A stretch of DNA of 64,000 nucleotides from Ramlibacter pallidus (lineage in GTDB: Bacteria > Pseudomonadota > Gammaproteobacteria > Burkholderiales > Burkholderiaceae_C): positions 215,045 to 279,044 of the forward strand of contig NZ_JADDIV010000001.1 of the NCBI RefSeq assembly GCF_015070875.1. Reading direction: 5' to 3'. Made by a program: the position numbers and the translations under genes. The notes under the pieces are model-generated. The model ran no database searches, had not been told where the DNA came from, and saw nothing but the letters and a program-made list of their open reading frames with translations. Shown here piece after piece: positions 18,045 to 26,622 of the stretch (the first letter of the stretch is position 1; every line of letters begins with the position of its first letter).

Positions 18045-18989
18045 TCAGCTTTCCAGCAGTCCGGCCGCGCCCGCGCCGGCCAGGAAGGCCCAGAGCGCCT
18101 GCGCCGTGCCCTTGGGCGCATGCCGGGCCGATGGCCGCTCGCGGTAGGCGCGCACCTCCATGGTGATCGTCAGGGTCGGCCCGTCGGCGGCCACCGGCGA
18201 CACCAGCTTGCCGGCGCGCAGCTCCTTGCGCACGGCGCTGTGCGGCAGGAAGGCGATGCCGTGGCCTTCCATCGCCATGGCCTTCAGCCCTTCCGCCATG
18301 TCGGTCTCGTAGACGCGGTCGAGGTGGATGGCGGTGCCGGCCTGCTTGATCAGGAGGTCGGTGACCCGCCCCAGGTAGGCGTCCGGCGCATAACCGAGGT
18401 ACGGCAGCGGATGGGTCGGGCGCCCGGGCAGCCGGTACAGGGGCTCGCCTGCGGCGTCGGGCTTGCAGTAGGGCGCGAGCGTCTCCTCGCCCAGCGCCAC
18501 CATCTCGTACCGGTCGGCATCCAGCTGCAGGGGCTGCGCGGCGTGGTGGTAGGCGATCAGCACGTCGCAGCTGCCTTCCACCAGCCGCATGGCGGCGTCG
18601 TGCACGTTCAGCGCGATCAGGCGGCTCTTGATCGGGCCGAACTTGTCGCGCAGGCTCGAGACCCACGCCGGGAAGAAGGTGAAGGCCAGCGTGTGCGGCA
18701 CCGCGAACTCGATCACGTCCTGGCCGGCGGACGCGTGGCCGCGCAGCATCGCCCGGGTGCTTTGCAGCGCCTGCAGCATCTCGAGCGACTGGGCGTAGAG
18801 CGTCTCGCCGGCGGGGGTGAGCCGCGTCGGGTAGGAACTGCGGTCCACGAGGTCGGTGCCGGCCCAGGCTTCCAGCGCCTGGATGCGGCGGGAGAAGGCC
18901 GGCTGCGTCACGTGGCGCAGTTGCGCGGACCGGCTGAAGCTGCGCGTCTCCGCCAGGCTGACGAAATCTTCCAGCCACTTGGTTTCCAT
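18045..18989 (-). CDS. LysR-family regulator, HypT/YjiE-like
   Basis: A 314-residue LysR-type regulator. The N-terminal winged HTH reads METKWLEDFVSLAETRSFSRSAQLRHVTQPAFSRRIQALE, which resembles the hypochlorite-responsive HypT/YjiE subgroup, including the METKWL opening. The effector domain spans about residues 95-300. It sits upstream of gltIJKL on the same strand with a 167-bp gap, so it may control that operon, though the subgroup is best known for oxidative stress. HypT senses oxidation via methionines; several are present here but cannot be matched without alignment. Confidence 0.82.
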   Translation of the reverse strand: METKWLEDFVSLAETRSFSRSAQLRHVTQPAFSRRIQALEAWAGTDLVDRSSYPTRLTPAGETLYAQSLEMLQALQSTRAMLRGHASAGQDVIEFAVPHTLAFTFFPAWVSSLRDKFGPIKSRLIALNVHDAAMRLVEGSCDVLIAYHHAAQPLQLDADRYEMVALGEETLAPYCKPDAAGEPLYRLPGRPTHPLPYLGYAPDAYLGRVTDLLIKQAGTAIHLDRVYETDMAEGLKAMAMEGHGIAFLPHSAVRKELRAGKLVSPVAADGPTLTITMEVRAYRERPSARHAPKGTAQALWAFLAGAGAAGLLES

Positions 18990-19013
18990 GCGGCGGATTA
19001 TGGAGCGCCGGGT

Positions 19014-19460
19014 TCAGAACGCCACGAGATGCGCGCGGGCGCGGCCGCCTTCGATGCGCAGTTCGCCCGCCGAGATCGGCAGCTTGAAGCGACGCGCGCC
19101 GGCGCTCCCGGGGTTCACGAAGAGGATGCCGCCGCGCTCCTCCACCAGCGGCTTGTGCGAATGTCCGCTGACCACCACGTGCACCGGCTCCCGGCCGGCG
19201 AACTGCTTCAGGTCATGCAGCACGTGCACGCGCACGCCCTCGAACGTGAGCGTCTCCGTTTCGCGCAGCGCCAGGGCCCAGTCGCCACGGTCGTTGTTCC
19301 CCCGCACCGCGGTCACCGGCCCGACGCGGGCGAGCCGCTCCAGCACCTCCGGCCCGCAGATGTCGCCGGCGTGCAGGATGTGGTCGCTGCCTGCCAGGAA
19401 GGCGAGCACTTCGGGGCGCAGCAATCCGTGGGTGTCGGAAACCAGGCCGATGCGCAGCAT
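19014..19460 (-). CDS. YfcE-like metallophosphoesterase
   Basis: A 148-residue calcineurin-like phosphoesterase. All metal motifs are visible: LVSDTHG (residues 6-12), HAGDICG, RGNNDRG, and the terminal GHSHKP. The VNPGSAGARR segment is typical of the YfcE/MJ0936 group, which acts on phosphodiesters. The ATG is 7 bp after the stop of the small upstream gene, so the two are probably co-transcribed leftward. Confidence 0.88.
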   Translation of the reverse strand: MLRIGLVSDTHGLLRPEVLAFLAGSDHILHAGDICGPEVLERLARVGPVTAVRGNNDRGDWALALRETETLTFEGVRVHVLHDLKQFAGREPVHVVVSGHSHKPLVEERGGILFVNPGSAGARRFKLPISAGELRIEGGRARAHLVAF

Positions 19461-19467
19461 CCCGCGC

Positions 19468-19755
19468 TCAGGCCTGGGGTTCGCCGTCAGGGGCGAAGGG
19501 CAAGTCGCTGCGGGGGGCCTGCGGCAGCTGCCGGTCGAGCGACTGCCGGTAGCGGATGCAGCCCTGCATGAACTGCGGCCACGCCGGCACCACCGGTTGC
19601 GGGTCGCTACGCTCCGGCAGCAGCCCCCACAGCGCGGGATGGTGCCAGCACAGTTCGTGGCCGGTGCTGTCGCGGTGTTCGCGGATGCCCGCGCGCAGCT
19701 TGCGCACTTCGTCCAGCAGCTGGTCGCGGGAGAGGGAAAGCAGGTCTTCGTCCAT
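19468..19755 (-). CDS. Conserved small protein of unknown function
   Basis: A 95-residue soluble protein. It has a helical, charged N-terminus (DEDLLSLSRDQLLDEVRKLRAGIREHRD) and a Trp-rich middle (ELCWHHPALWGLLPE, VVPAWPQFMQGCIRYRQSLD). I recall similar small genes in other Burkholderiales but know of no function. It precedes the YfcE-like gene by 7 bp. No signal or membrane segment is present. Confidence 0.7.
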   Translation of the reverse strand: MDEDLLSLSRDQLLDEVRKLRAGIREHRDSTGHELCWHHPALWGLLPERSDPQPVVPAWPQFMQGCIRYRQSLDRQLPQAPRSDLPFAPDGEPQA

Positions 19756-19832
19756 GGTCCCCGCCTTGTACGCCCACCGCCGGCGCAGGGCAAGCCGGGC
19801 CGCAGCCCGGCCGCACGGACTATGCTCGCGCG

Positions 19833-21062
19833 ATGTCCGCCGTTCCGCGCCGCATCCTGCCGGTGATCGTGCTGTCGCAGTTCGCGGGCACCTCCCTGTG
19901 GTTCGCCGTCAACGCCGTCATGACCGACCTGCAGCAGGCCTGGGGCCTCCAGGCCTCCGCGGTGGGCACGCTCACCTCCGCGGTGCAACTGGGGTTCGTC
20001 GCGGGCACGCTGGTGTTCTCGCTGCTGATGCTGGCCGACCGGTTCGCCCCGTCGCGCGTGTTCCTGGCCTGTTCACTGCTCGGCGCCGCCTGCAACGCGG
20101 CAACGCTGCTCGCCGACGGCAGCCTCGGCGTGCTGCTGGCGCTGCGCTTCGCCGTCGGCTTCCTGCTGGCCGGCATCTATCCGGTCGGCATGAAGATCGC
20201 GGCCAGCTGGTACCGCGAAGGGCTGGGCGCGGCGATGGGCATCCTGATCGGCGCGCTGGTGCTCGGCACCGCCCTGCCCCATGGGCTGCGCGCGATCGCC
20301 GGAGATGGAGCCGGCAGCCTGTTCGCCGTCGGCGGCTTGCAGGCTTGGCAATCGGTGGTGCTCGGGGTGTCGCTGCTCGCCGCCGCGGGCGGCGCCGCCA
20401 CCGCGCTGCTCGTCCCGACGCACCCGGCGCAGGCGCCCGGCGCCCGCATCACGCCGCGCGCGCTGGGCCTCGTCTGGACGGACCGGCAGCTGCGCGCCTC
20501 GGTGTTCGGCTACTTCGGCCACATGTGGGAGCTGTACGCGATGCTGGTGCTGGTGCCCGCGATCCTGGCGACGCGCTTCGCCGGCAGCGCCGTGAGCGCG
20601 GCGGCCTTCTGGGTGATCGCGGCGGGCTTCGTCGGATGCGCCGGCGGCGGGCTGCTCGCGCGGCGGCACGGCAGCGCGCGCGTGGCGTGGTGGCAACTGG
20701 CCGCCAGCGGCGCCTGCTGCCTGGCCGCGCCGTGGCTGCTGGCGGCGCCGCTGCCGGTCTTCGTGGGGTGGATGCTGCTGTGGGGCATGACGGTCGCCGG
20801 CGACTCGCCGCAGTTCTCCACCCTGACGGCGCAGAACGCGCCGGCGCAGGTGGTGGGCAGCGTGCTGACCTTCTCGAACTGCATCGGCTTCGCGATCTCG
20901 GTGGCCAGCATCGAGCTGTTCGTGCGCGCGGCGGCGGCCTGGCCGCTGGCGCAGGTGCTGCCCTGGCTGGCGGTCGGCCCGCTGCTCGGGCTGTGGATGC
21001 TGCGCCCGCTGCTGCGCGGCGACGTCAGGCCCGCCGCACTTCCATCACGGCCTGGTCGGTGA
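19833..21062 (+). CDS. MFS transporter
   Basis: A 409-residue, probably 12-span major facilitator. The N-terminal half has VLSQFAGTSLWFAVNAV and the loop after span 2 (LMLADRFAPSRVFL). The family residue pattern RFAVGFLLAGIYPVGMKIAASWYREG is at about residues 105-130. The substrate is not evident. Its last 38 bp overlap the convergently transcribed small gene at 21025-21369, so the two transcripts are antisense at their ends. Confidence 0.85.
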   Translation: MSAVPRRILPVIVLSQFAGTSLWFAVNAVMTDLQQAWGLQASAVGTLTSAVQLGFVAGTLVFSLLMLADRFAPSRVFLACSLLGAACNAATLLADGSLGVLLALRFAVGFLLAGIYPVGMKIAASWYREGLGAAMGILIGALVLGTALPHGLRAIAGDGAGSLFAVGGLQAWQSVVLGVSLLAAAGGAATALLVPTHPAQAPGARITPRALGLVWTDRQLRASVFGYFGHMWELYAMLVLVPAILATRFAGSAVSAAAFWVIAAGFVGCAGGGLLARRHGSARVAWWQLAASGACCLAAPWLLAAPLPVFVGWMLLWGMTVAGDSPQFSTLTAQNAPAQVVGSVLTFSNCIGFAISVASIELFVRAAAAWPLAQVLPWLAVGPLLGLWMLRPLLRGDVRPAALPSRPGR

Positions 21063-21369
21063 CCTGGTCGTAGACGCGCGCGTCGCGCTGCGCCATCTGC
21101 AGCAGGATCTTCGGCGCCTGCCAGGCCACGATGCGGTTCAACGCGACGCCGGCGAAGACCAGTCCCGCGCCCAGCCAGCGCTGCCCCGTCAGCGCGAGCG
21201 CGATGCCGACGCCGATCAGCGGCATCAGCACCACCAGCAGCATGAGCCGCTGCGCGACGTAGCGGCGGGCGAGCTTCGGATTGACGACGACGCGGACGCG
21301 GCCCGCCGCCAGGCCGGCGCGGAACTCCTCGTGCGAAACGTATGCCGCGAGATCGTCGTCTGCCGCCAT
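21025..21369 (-). CDS. Small two-span membrane protein
   Basis: A 114-residue protein with two hydrophobic segments (about 40-60 and 62-80) and charged ends. There is no recognised domain. It begins at an ATG that overlaps the stop of the Atm1-type ABC exporter (TGATG), so it is translationally coupled and may be an accessory to it. Its 3' end overlaps the opposing MFS gene by 38 bp. Confidence 0.7.
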   Translation of the reverse strand: MAADDDLAAYVSHEEFRAGLAAGRVRVVVNPKLARRYVAQRLMLLVVLMPLIGVGIALALTGQRWLGAGLVFAGVALNRIVAWQAPKILLQMAQRDARVYDQVTDQAVMEVRRA

Positions 21370-23270
21370 CACATCCCCATCACTTCGCCGAACTGCTCGG
21401 ACTCCGCGCTCTGCTGCAGCGCCCACATGTCGGCATAGCGGCCGCCCAGCGCCAGCAGCTGCTGGTGGGTGCCGCGCTCGATGATGCGGCCGGCCTCCAC
21501 CACCAGGATCTCGTGCGCGTCCACCACCGTGGACAGGCGGTGGGCGATGACCAGCGTGGTCTTGTTCTGCGCCGCGCTCTTGAGCTCCGACTGGATGGCG
21601 CGCTCGTTGGCGCTGTCCAGGGCCGAGGTGGCTTCGTCGAAGATCAGGATCGGCGGGTTCTTCAGCAGGGTGCGGGCGATGGCCACGCGCTGCTTCTCGC
21701 CGCCCGACAGCTTGAGGCCGCGCTCGCCCACCATGGTGTCGTAGCCCTTGGGGGTGGAGGCGATGAAGCCGTGGATGCGCGCCGCGCGAGCGGCTTCTTC
21801 CACCTGCTCCCGCGTGGCCCCGGGACGGCCGTAGGCGATGTTGTATTCCACCGTGTCGTTGAAGAGCACCGTGTCCTGCGGCACGATGCCGATCACCTGC
21901 CGCACGCTGGACTGCGTCACGTCGCGCACGTCCTGTCCCGCGATGGTGATGCGGCCCTGCTGCACGTCGTAGAAGCGGTACAGCAGCCGCGCCAGCGTGG
22001 ACTTGCCCGAGCCGGATGGGCCGACGACGGCCACCGTCCTGCCGGAGGGGATCTCGAAGCTGACGTCGTGCAGGATGGGACGGCTGGACTCGTAGGCGAA
22101 GTGCACGTTCTCGAAGCGCACCGTCCAGTCGTCTCCTGCGGGATCGCCCCCACCCCCGCCCTCCCCCAGAGGGGAAGGGAGCCGGAGAGGCAGCGCGCCC
22201 GGCCGGTCGGCGATCTCGCGCTCCTTCTCCATCAGCGTGAACATCTTGTCCAGGTCGGTCAGGCTCTGCTTGATCTCGCGGTACAGCACGCCCAGGAAGT
22301 TGAGCGGGATGTACAACTGGATCATGAAGGCGTTGATCATCACCAGGTCGCCCAGCGTCATGCGGCCGTCGACCACGCCCTGCGTGGCGCGCCACAGCAT
22401 GGCGACCAGGCCGATGGCGATGATCACCTGCTGCCCGGTGTTCAGCAGCGACAGCGTGGTCTGGCTCTTGAGGCGGGCGCGGCGCAGACGTTCCAGGCTC
22501 TGGTCGTAGCGGCCGGCCTCGAAGTCCTCGTTGTTGAAGTACTTGACCGTCTCGTAGTTCAGCAGCGAATCGACCGCCTTGGTGTGCGCCGCCGAATCGA
22601 ATTCGTTGGCCTCGCGCCGGAACTGCGTCCGCCATTCCGTCACCATCACGGTGAAGACGATGTACAGCGCGAGCGCGGCGATGGTGATCCACGCGAACCA
22701 GGGGTCGAACTTCACCGCCAGGATGGTGAGCACCAGAGCCACCTCCACCAGCGTGGGCACGATGCTGTAGAGCGAATAGGAGATCAGCGACTCGATGCCG
22801 CGCACCCCGCGCTCGATGTCGCGCGTCATGCCGCCGGTCTGCCGCTCCAGGTGGAAGCGCAGCGACAGCGCGTGCAGGTGGCGGAAGGTTTCCAGCGCGA
22901 TGCTGCGGGCGGCCCCCTGCGTCGCCTTGGCGAACACCAGCTCGCGCAGTTCGGTGAACAGGGTGGTCGACAGCCGCAGCAGGCCGTAGCCCAGGAGCAG
23001 CGCCACCGGCACCGCCAGCACCGCCGTGGCGTCGCCGGGCTTGATGTCCATGGCGTCGACCAGTTCCTTGAGCAGGAGCGGCACGCCCACGTTGGCGAAC
23101 TTCGCCGCCACCATGAAGGCCAGCGCGGCGATGACGCGGAACTTGTATTCCCAGAGGTAGGGGAACAGCCGCTTCAGGGTGCTCCAGTCGCCCCGCGCGG
23201 CCGGCGGGGCGCCGGCTGCGGGGGAGGACGGGGGGATGGCAGGGGAGCTGAGTTCGCCGCCGCGGCGCAT
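21369..23270 (-). CDS. Atm1/HMT1-type ABC exporter, fused permease and ATPase
   Basis: A 633-residue half-transporter. The transmembrane domain spans about residues 45-330 and contains the Atm1 hallmark DSLLNYETVKYFNNEDFE. The ATPase domain (about 375-615) has Walker [12 protein letters not shown], signature LSGGEKQRVAIART and Walker B ILIFDEATSALD. Atm1-like bacterial exporters move glutathione-linked or metal-related compounds. Between the domains, about residues 358-374 (SPLGEGGGGGD) are encoded by a dispersed G-rich repeat. The start at 23270 leaves an Ala/Pro-rich N-terminus. Confidence 0.9.
   Translation of the reverse strand: MRRGGELSSPAIPPSSPAAGAPPAARGDWSTLKRLFPYLWEYKFRVIAALAFMVAAKFANVGVPLLLKELVDAMDIKPGDATAVLAVPVALLLGYGLLRLSTTLFTELRELVFAKATQGAARSIALETFRHLHALSLRFHLERQTGGMTRDIERGVRGIESLISYSLYSIVPTLVEVALVLTILAVKFDPWFAWITIAALALYIVFTVMVTEWRTQFRREANEFDSAAHTKAVDSLLNYETVKYFNNEDFEAGRYDQSLERLRRARLKSQTTLSLLNTGQQVIIAIGLVAMLWRATQGVVDGRMTLGDLVMINAFMIQLYIPLNFLGVLYREIKQSLTDLDKMFTLMEKEREIADRPGALPLRLPSPLGEGGGGGDPAGDDWTVRFENVHFAYESSRPILHDVSFEIPSGRTVAVVGPSGSGKSTLARLLYRFYDVQQGRITIAGQDVRDVTQSSVRQVIGIVPQDTVLFNDTVEYNIAYGRPGATREQVEEAARAARIHGFIASTPKGYDTMVGERGLKLSGGEKQRVAIARTLLKNPPILIFDEATSALDSANERAIQSELKSAAQNKTTLVIAHRLSTVVDAHEILVVEAGRIIERGTHQQLLALGGRYADMWALQQSAESEQFGEVMGM
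22148..22190. repeat. Dispersed G-rich palindromic repeat inside the ABC exporter gene
   Basis: Contains CCCTCCCCCAGAGGGGAAGG, a short palindrome with purine/pyrimidine asymmetry. A near copy lies at 27411-27449 in the 3' end of livG. Here the repeat is in frame and encodes the interdomain linker. Confidence 0.65.
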
Positions 23271-23309
23271 GAGGGACAATCCGGTCTGGAGTTTCGACAG
23301 ATTGTGCCC

Positions 23310-23744
23310 ATGTCCGCAAATGCAAGTGCCCCGCAAGGCCGCCCCACGCCGCCGCCCGCAGCACCGCCCTCCGACAAGGAGCTGGTGCTGAAGGTGATCC
23401 CCATGCCGGCCGACACCAACGGCAACGGCGACATCTTCGGCGGCTGGGTCATGGCGCAGGTCGACCTGGCCGGCTCCGTGATCCCCGCGCGCATCATCGG
23501 CGGCCGCATGGCCACGGTGGCGGTCAACGAGTTCGTCTTCAAGCAGCCGGTGCGCGTGGGCGACATCTGCAGCTTCTTCTCGGCGGTCAAGCGCATCGGC
23601 CGCACGTCGATCACGGTCGACGTCGAGGTCTTCACCGAGAGCTTCCGCTCGCAGGGCACCTTCGTGAAAGTGACGGAAGCCTGCCTGACCTACGTGGCGA
23701 TCGACGAGAACGGCAAGCCGACGCCGATCCAGAGGCAGGACTAG
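23310..23744 (+). CDS. Acyl-CoA thioesterase, YciA/hot-dog type
   Basis: A 144-residue hot-dog-fold thioesterase. It has the YciA-type motif GDIFGGWVMAQVDLAGS (about residues 40-56), including the catalytic Asp region. The conserved segments ATVAVNEFVFKQPVRVGD and SITVDVEVFTE follow. The Pro-rich N-terminus (residues 8-20) is a linker. It is divergent from the ABC exporter with a 39-bp gap, and its stop overlaps the opposing enoyl-CoA hydratase stop by 4 bp. Confidence 0.88.
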   Translation: MSANASAPQGRPTPPPAAPPSDKELVLKVIPMPADTNGNGDIFGGWVMAQVDLAGSVIPARIIGGRMATVAVNEFVFKQPVRVGDICSFFSAVKRIGRTSITVDVEVFTESFRSQGTFVKVTEACLTYVAIDENGKPTPIQRQD

Positions 23745-24544
23745 AACTTCCCGTGCCGCCCTTCGCCTGACGCGAAGCGCCCCGCTCCCTGCAGCGCGTC
23801 CGGGATGCGCGCCTTGCCGCGCTCCCACTCCGCGTGCAGCGCCTCGGGCAAGGGCTTGCCCCATTGCTCGTACGCGTTCCGGCGGTCCGCCAGCATCGTG
23901 GCCTGCGGGAACTTCGCGAGCTGCTGCGCCAGGGCGATCGCCGCCGCGCGCGCCTGCCCGCGCGCCACCACGCGGTTGGCCAGGCCCATCTGCAGCGCCT
24001 CCGCCGCCTCGACCTTGCGCCCGGTGAGGATCAGGTCCATGGCATGCCCCAGGCCCACCAGCCGCGGCAGCCGCACCGTGCCGCCATCGATCAGCGGCAC
24101 GCCGAAGCGGCGGCAGTAGACGCCGAAGTACGCGTCCTCCTCCATCACGCGCAGGTCGCACCACAGCGCCAGCTCCATGCCGCCGGCGACGGCCGCACCG
24201 CTGACGGCCGCGACCACGGGCTTGGAGAGCAGGAGTCGCGACGGCCCCATCGGGCCCATGGCGCGCCCGTCACCCGGATCGAAATCGAGGCCCGCCAGCA
24301 GCCCTGCGCCACCGGGCTCCTGCGCCATGCGGGCGCCGGACTGCAGGTCCCACCCCGCGCAGAAGTGTCCGTGGTCACCATGGAACACGGCGACGAGCGC
24401 GTCCGCGTCGTCCTCGAACGCAAGGAAGGCTTCGTGCAGGCGCCGCGCGGTGTCGCTGTCGACCGCATTGCGCACCTGCGGACGGTCCAGCGTGACGACC
24501 GTGATGGCTTCGAGCTTCTCGATCCGTACGGCATTCGTTTCCAT
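23741..24544 (-). CDS. Enoyl-CoA hydratase/isomerase family protein
   Basis: A 267-residue crotonase-fold enzyme. The oxyanion-hole segments are HFCAGWDLQSGAR (about residue 60) and AVSGAAVAGGMELALWCDLRV (about 110-130). The Glu expected at the second catalytic position in hydratases falls in RRFGVPLIDGGTVRLPRLVG, where an acid is replaced by Asp-Gly-Gly, so activity on enoyl-CoA is uncertain. The start at 24544 is preceded by longer in-frame codons, but the crotonase N-terminus METNAVRIEKLEAITVVTLDRP fits this ATG. Confidence 0.85.
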   Translation of the reverse strand: METNAVRIEKLEAITVVTLDRPQVRNAVDSDTARRLHEAFLAFEDDADALVAVFHGDHGHFCAGWDLQSGARMAQEPGGAGLLAGLDFDPGDGRAMGPMGPSRLLLSKPVVAAVSGAAVAGGMELALWCDLRVMEEDAYFGVYCRRFGVPLIDGGTVRLPRLVGLGHAMDLILTGRKVEAAEALQMGLANRVVARGQARAAAIALAQQLAKFPQATMLADRRNAYEQWGKPLPEALHAEWERGKARIPDALQGAGRFASGEGRHGKF

Positions 24545-24665
24545 CGGCGCATTACACCGCAGGGAATGGACGTCCGGTCGGCGACACTCTACGGGCGAAC
24601 CCTCTATGGAAGCGGCGGCCCGCCCGCTATAACAGCCGCCACACAAAACAAGAGGGTTCCTGAGC

Positions 24666-25541
24666 GTGCAATTCCTCCAGCTGGTGATCAGCGGCGTCGC
24701 GCAAGGCTGCATCTACGGGCTGATCGCGCTGGGCTTCGTGCTGATCTACAAGGCGACCGAGACGGTGAGCTTCGCGCAGGGCGAGCTGATGATGCTCGGC
24801 GCGTTCTTCGGCCTCGCCGCCATGACCATGATGGGCTTCCCGTTCTGGCTGGCGGTCCTCGCCGCCATCGCGGCGATGGCGCTGTTCGGTTTGCTGCTCG
24901 AAACCGTGGTGATCCGCCCCATCCTGGGGCAGCCCGCCTTCTCCATCGTCATGCTGACCATCGGCATCGGGTACGTGGCACGCGGGCTGATCACGATGAT
25001 CCCCGGCATCGGCACCGAAACGCACACGCTGCCGGTCCCGTACAAGGACCAGGTGTGGAACGCCGGCGGCCTGGTGCTCAACGTGGAGCAGATGGTCGTG
25101 ATCGGCGCGACGGCGCTGCTGTGCGCCCTGCTCTTCGCCATCTTCCGCTACAGCAAGGTCGGCATCGCCATGCAGGCGGCGTCGCAGAACCAGCTGGCGG
25201 CGTACTACATGGGCATCCCGGTCAAGCGGCTCAACTCCCTGGTGTGGGGGCTCGCCGCGGCCGTGGCCGCCGTCGCCGGCCTGCTGCTCGCGCCCATCAC
25301 CTTCGTGCACGCCAACATGGGCTTCATCGGGCTGAAGGCCTTCCCCGCGGCGGTGGTGGGCGGCTTCGGCAGCCTGCCGGGCGCCATCGTCGGCGGCCTG
25401 ATCATCGGCATCGTGGAGTCGCTCTCGGGCTTCTACCTGCCCGAAGGCTTCAAGGACATCGCGGCGTACATCGTCGTCCTGGTGATGCTGGTCGTCATGC
25501 CGAACGGGCTGTTCGGCGAAAAGCTGCGGAAGAAGGTGTAA
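24666..25541 (+). CDS. livH: LIV-type ABC transporter permease (LivH)
   Basis: A 291-residue permease of the branched-chain amino acid/hydrophobic amide importer family. Eight hydrophobic spans are likely. The opening QFLQLVISGVAQGCIYGLIALGFVLIYKATETVSFAQGELMML is diagnostic, as is GVAAAVAG-like GLAAAVAAVAGLLLAPIT. The start codon is GTG. It is first in a five- to seven-gene transcript with livM, livG, livF, an acyl-CoA ligase and binding proteins. LIV-type systems in this group often carry aromatic or aliphatic acids rather than leucine. Confidence 0.92.
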   Translation: MQFLQLVISGVAQGCIYGLIALGFVLIYKATETVSFAQGELMMLGAFFGLAAMTMMGFPFWLAVLAAIAAMALFGLLLETVVIRPILGQPAFSIVMLTIGIGYVARGLITMIPGIGTETHTLPVPYKDQVWNAGGLVLNVEQMVVIGATALLCALLFAIFRYSKVGIAMQAASQNQLAAYYMGIPVKRLNSLVWGLAAAVAAVAGLLLAPITFVHANMGFIGLKAFPAAVVGGFGSLPGAIVGGLIIGIVESLSGFYLPEGFKDIAAYIVVLVMLVVMPNGLFGEKLRKKV

Positions 25542-25545
25542 CCCC

Positions 25546-26622
25546 ATGCGTTTCATCTTCAAGACCGACTACAACCAGGACCTCAAGCTCGCCAAGCATG
25601 GCGGCCACCTGTTCTGGTACGGGGCGCTGATGGTGCTGCTGCTCGCTGCGCCGCTGCTCATGTCCGAGTACCTGCTGGCCCAGCTGACCTTCGTGCTGAT
25701 CTACGGCATCGTCGGCCTCGGGCTGATGCTGCTGGCCGGCTTCACGGGCCTGTTCTCCATCGGCCATGCCGCCTTCTTCGGCGTCGGCGCCTACGCCCAG
25801 GCCGTGCTGACCGGCATGGGCTGGCCCTTCCCGCTGGCCCTGCTGGTGGGCGCGGGCCTGTCGGCGGCGGTCGGCATCGTCGTCGGGCTGCCGGCGCTGC
25901 GCGTCAAGGGCATCTATCTCGGCATCGCGACCCTGTCCTTCGGCTTCATCGTCGAGGAAGTCTTCGCGCGCTGGGAAAGCGTCACCGGCGGCAACGCCGG
26001 CAAGACCGTGGGCTCGGTCAAGATGTTCGGCTGGACGGCGGACAGCGGCACGTCGTTCTACTTCGTCTGCCTGGTGATCGCGGTGCTGTGCACGCTGGCC
26101 TGCCTGAACCTGCTGCGCTCGCCCACCGGGCGCGCCTTCGTCGCCATCCGTGATTCGGAGATCTCGGCACAGAGCATGGGCATCCACCTGGCGCGCTACA
26201 AGACCCTCAGCTTCGCGCTGTCGGCGGCGCTGGCCGGGATCGGCGGCGCGCTCTACGCGCACCAGATCCGATTCCTCTCGCCCGACCAGTTCAACATCAT
26301 CCAGTCCATCGACCTGCTGCTGATGGTGGTGATCGGCGGGCTCGGGTCGATCCACGGCGCGTTCCTGGGCGCGATCTTCCTGATCGGGCTGCCGCAGGCG
26401 ATCAGTGCGGTGAAGGACTTCCTGCCCGACGCGATCGGGCAGGCGCCGGGCCTCAAGGCCGTCGTGTACGGCACGGTGCTCATCGCCTTCGTGCTGTTCG
26501 AGCCGCTGGGCATCTACGGCCGCTGGCTCAAGGTGCGCACCTACCTGCAGCTGTTCCCGTTCTACCGCAAGGGCCTGTTCAAGCGCCAGAAGTCCTTTCA
26601 GAAGTCGGACCGCCTGAAATGA
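25546..26622 (+). CDS. livM: LIV-type ABC transporter permease (LivM)
   Basis: A 358-residue permease, the partner of LivH. It has the family segments GYGIVGLGLMLLAGFTGLFSIGHAAFFGVGAY and GRAFVAIRDSEISAQSMGIHLARYKTLSFALSAALAGIGGALYAHQ. It is 4 bp after livH, and its stop overlaps the livG start (ATGA). The C-terminal tail (about 320-358) is rich in Lys/Arg and Phe, and is longer than in E. coli LivM. Substrate cannot be inferred from the permease alone. Confidence 0.92.
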   Translation: MRFIFKTDYNQDLKLAKHGGHLFWYGALMVLLLAAPLLMSEYLLAQLTFVLIYGIVGLGLMLLAGFTGLFSIGHAAFFGVGAYAQAVLTGMGWPFPLALLVGAGLSAAVGIVVGLPALRVKGIYLGIATLSFGFIVEEVFARWESVTGGNAGKTVGSVKMFGWTADSGTSFYFVCLVIAVLCTLACLNLLRSPTGRAFVAIRDSEISAQSMGIHLARYKTLSFALSAALAGIGGALYAHQIRFLSPDQFNIIQSIDLLLMVVIGGLGSIHGAFLGAIFLIGLPQAISAVKDFLPDAIGQAPGLKAVVYGTVLIAFVLFEPLGIYGRWLKVRTYLQLFPFYRKGLFKRQKSFQKSDRLK

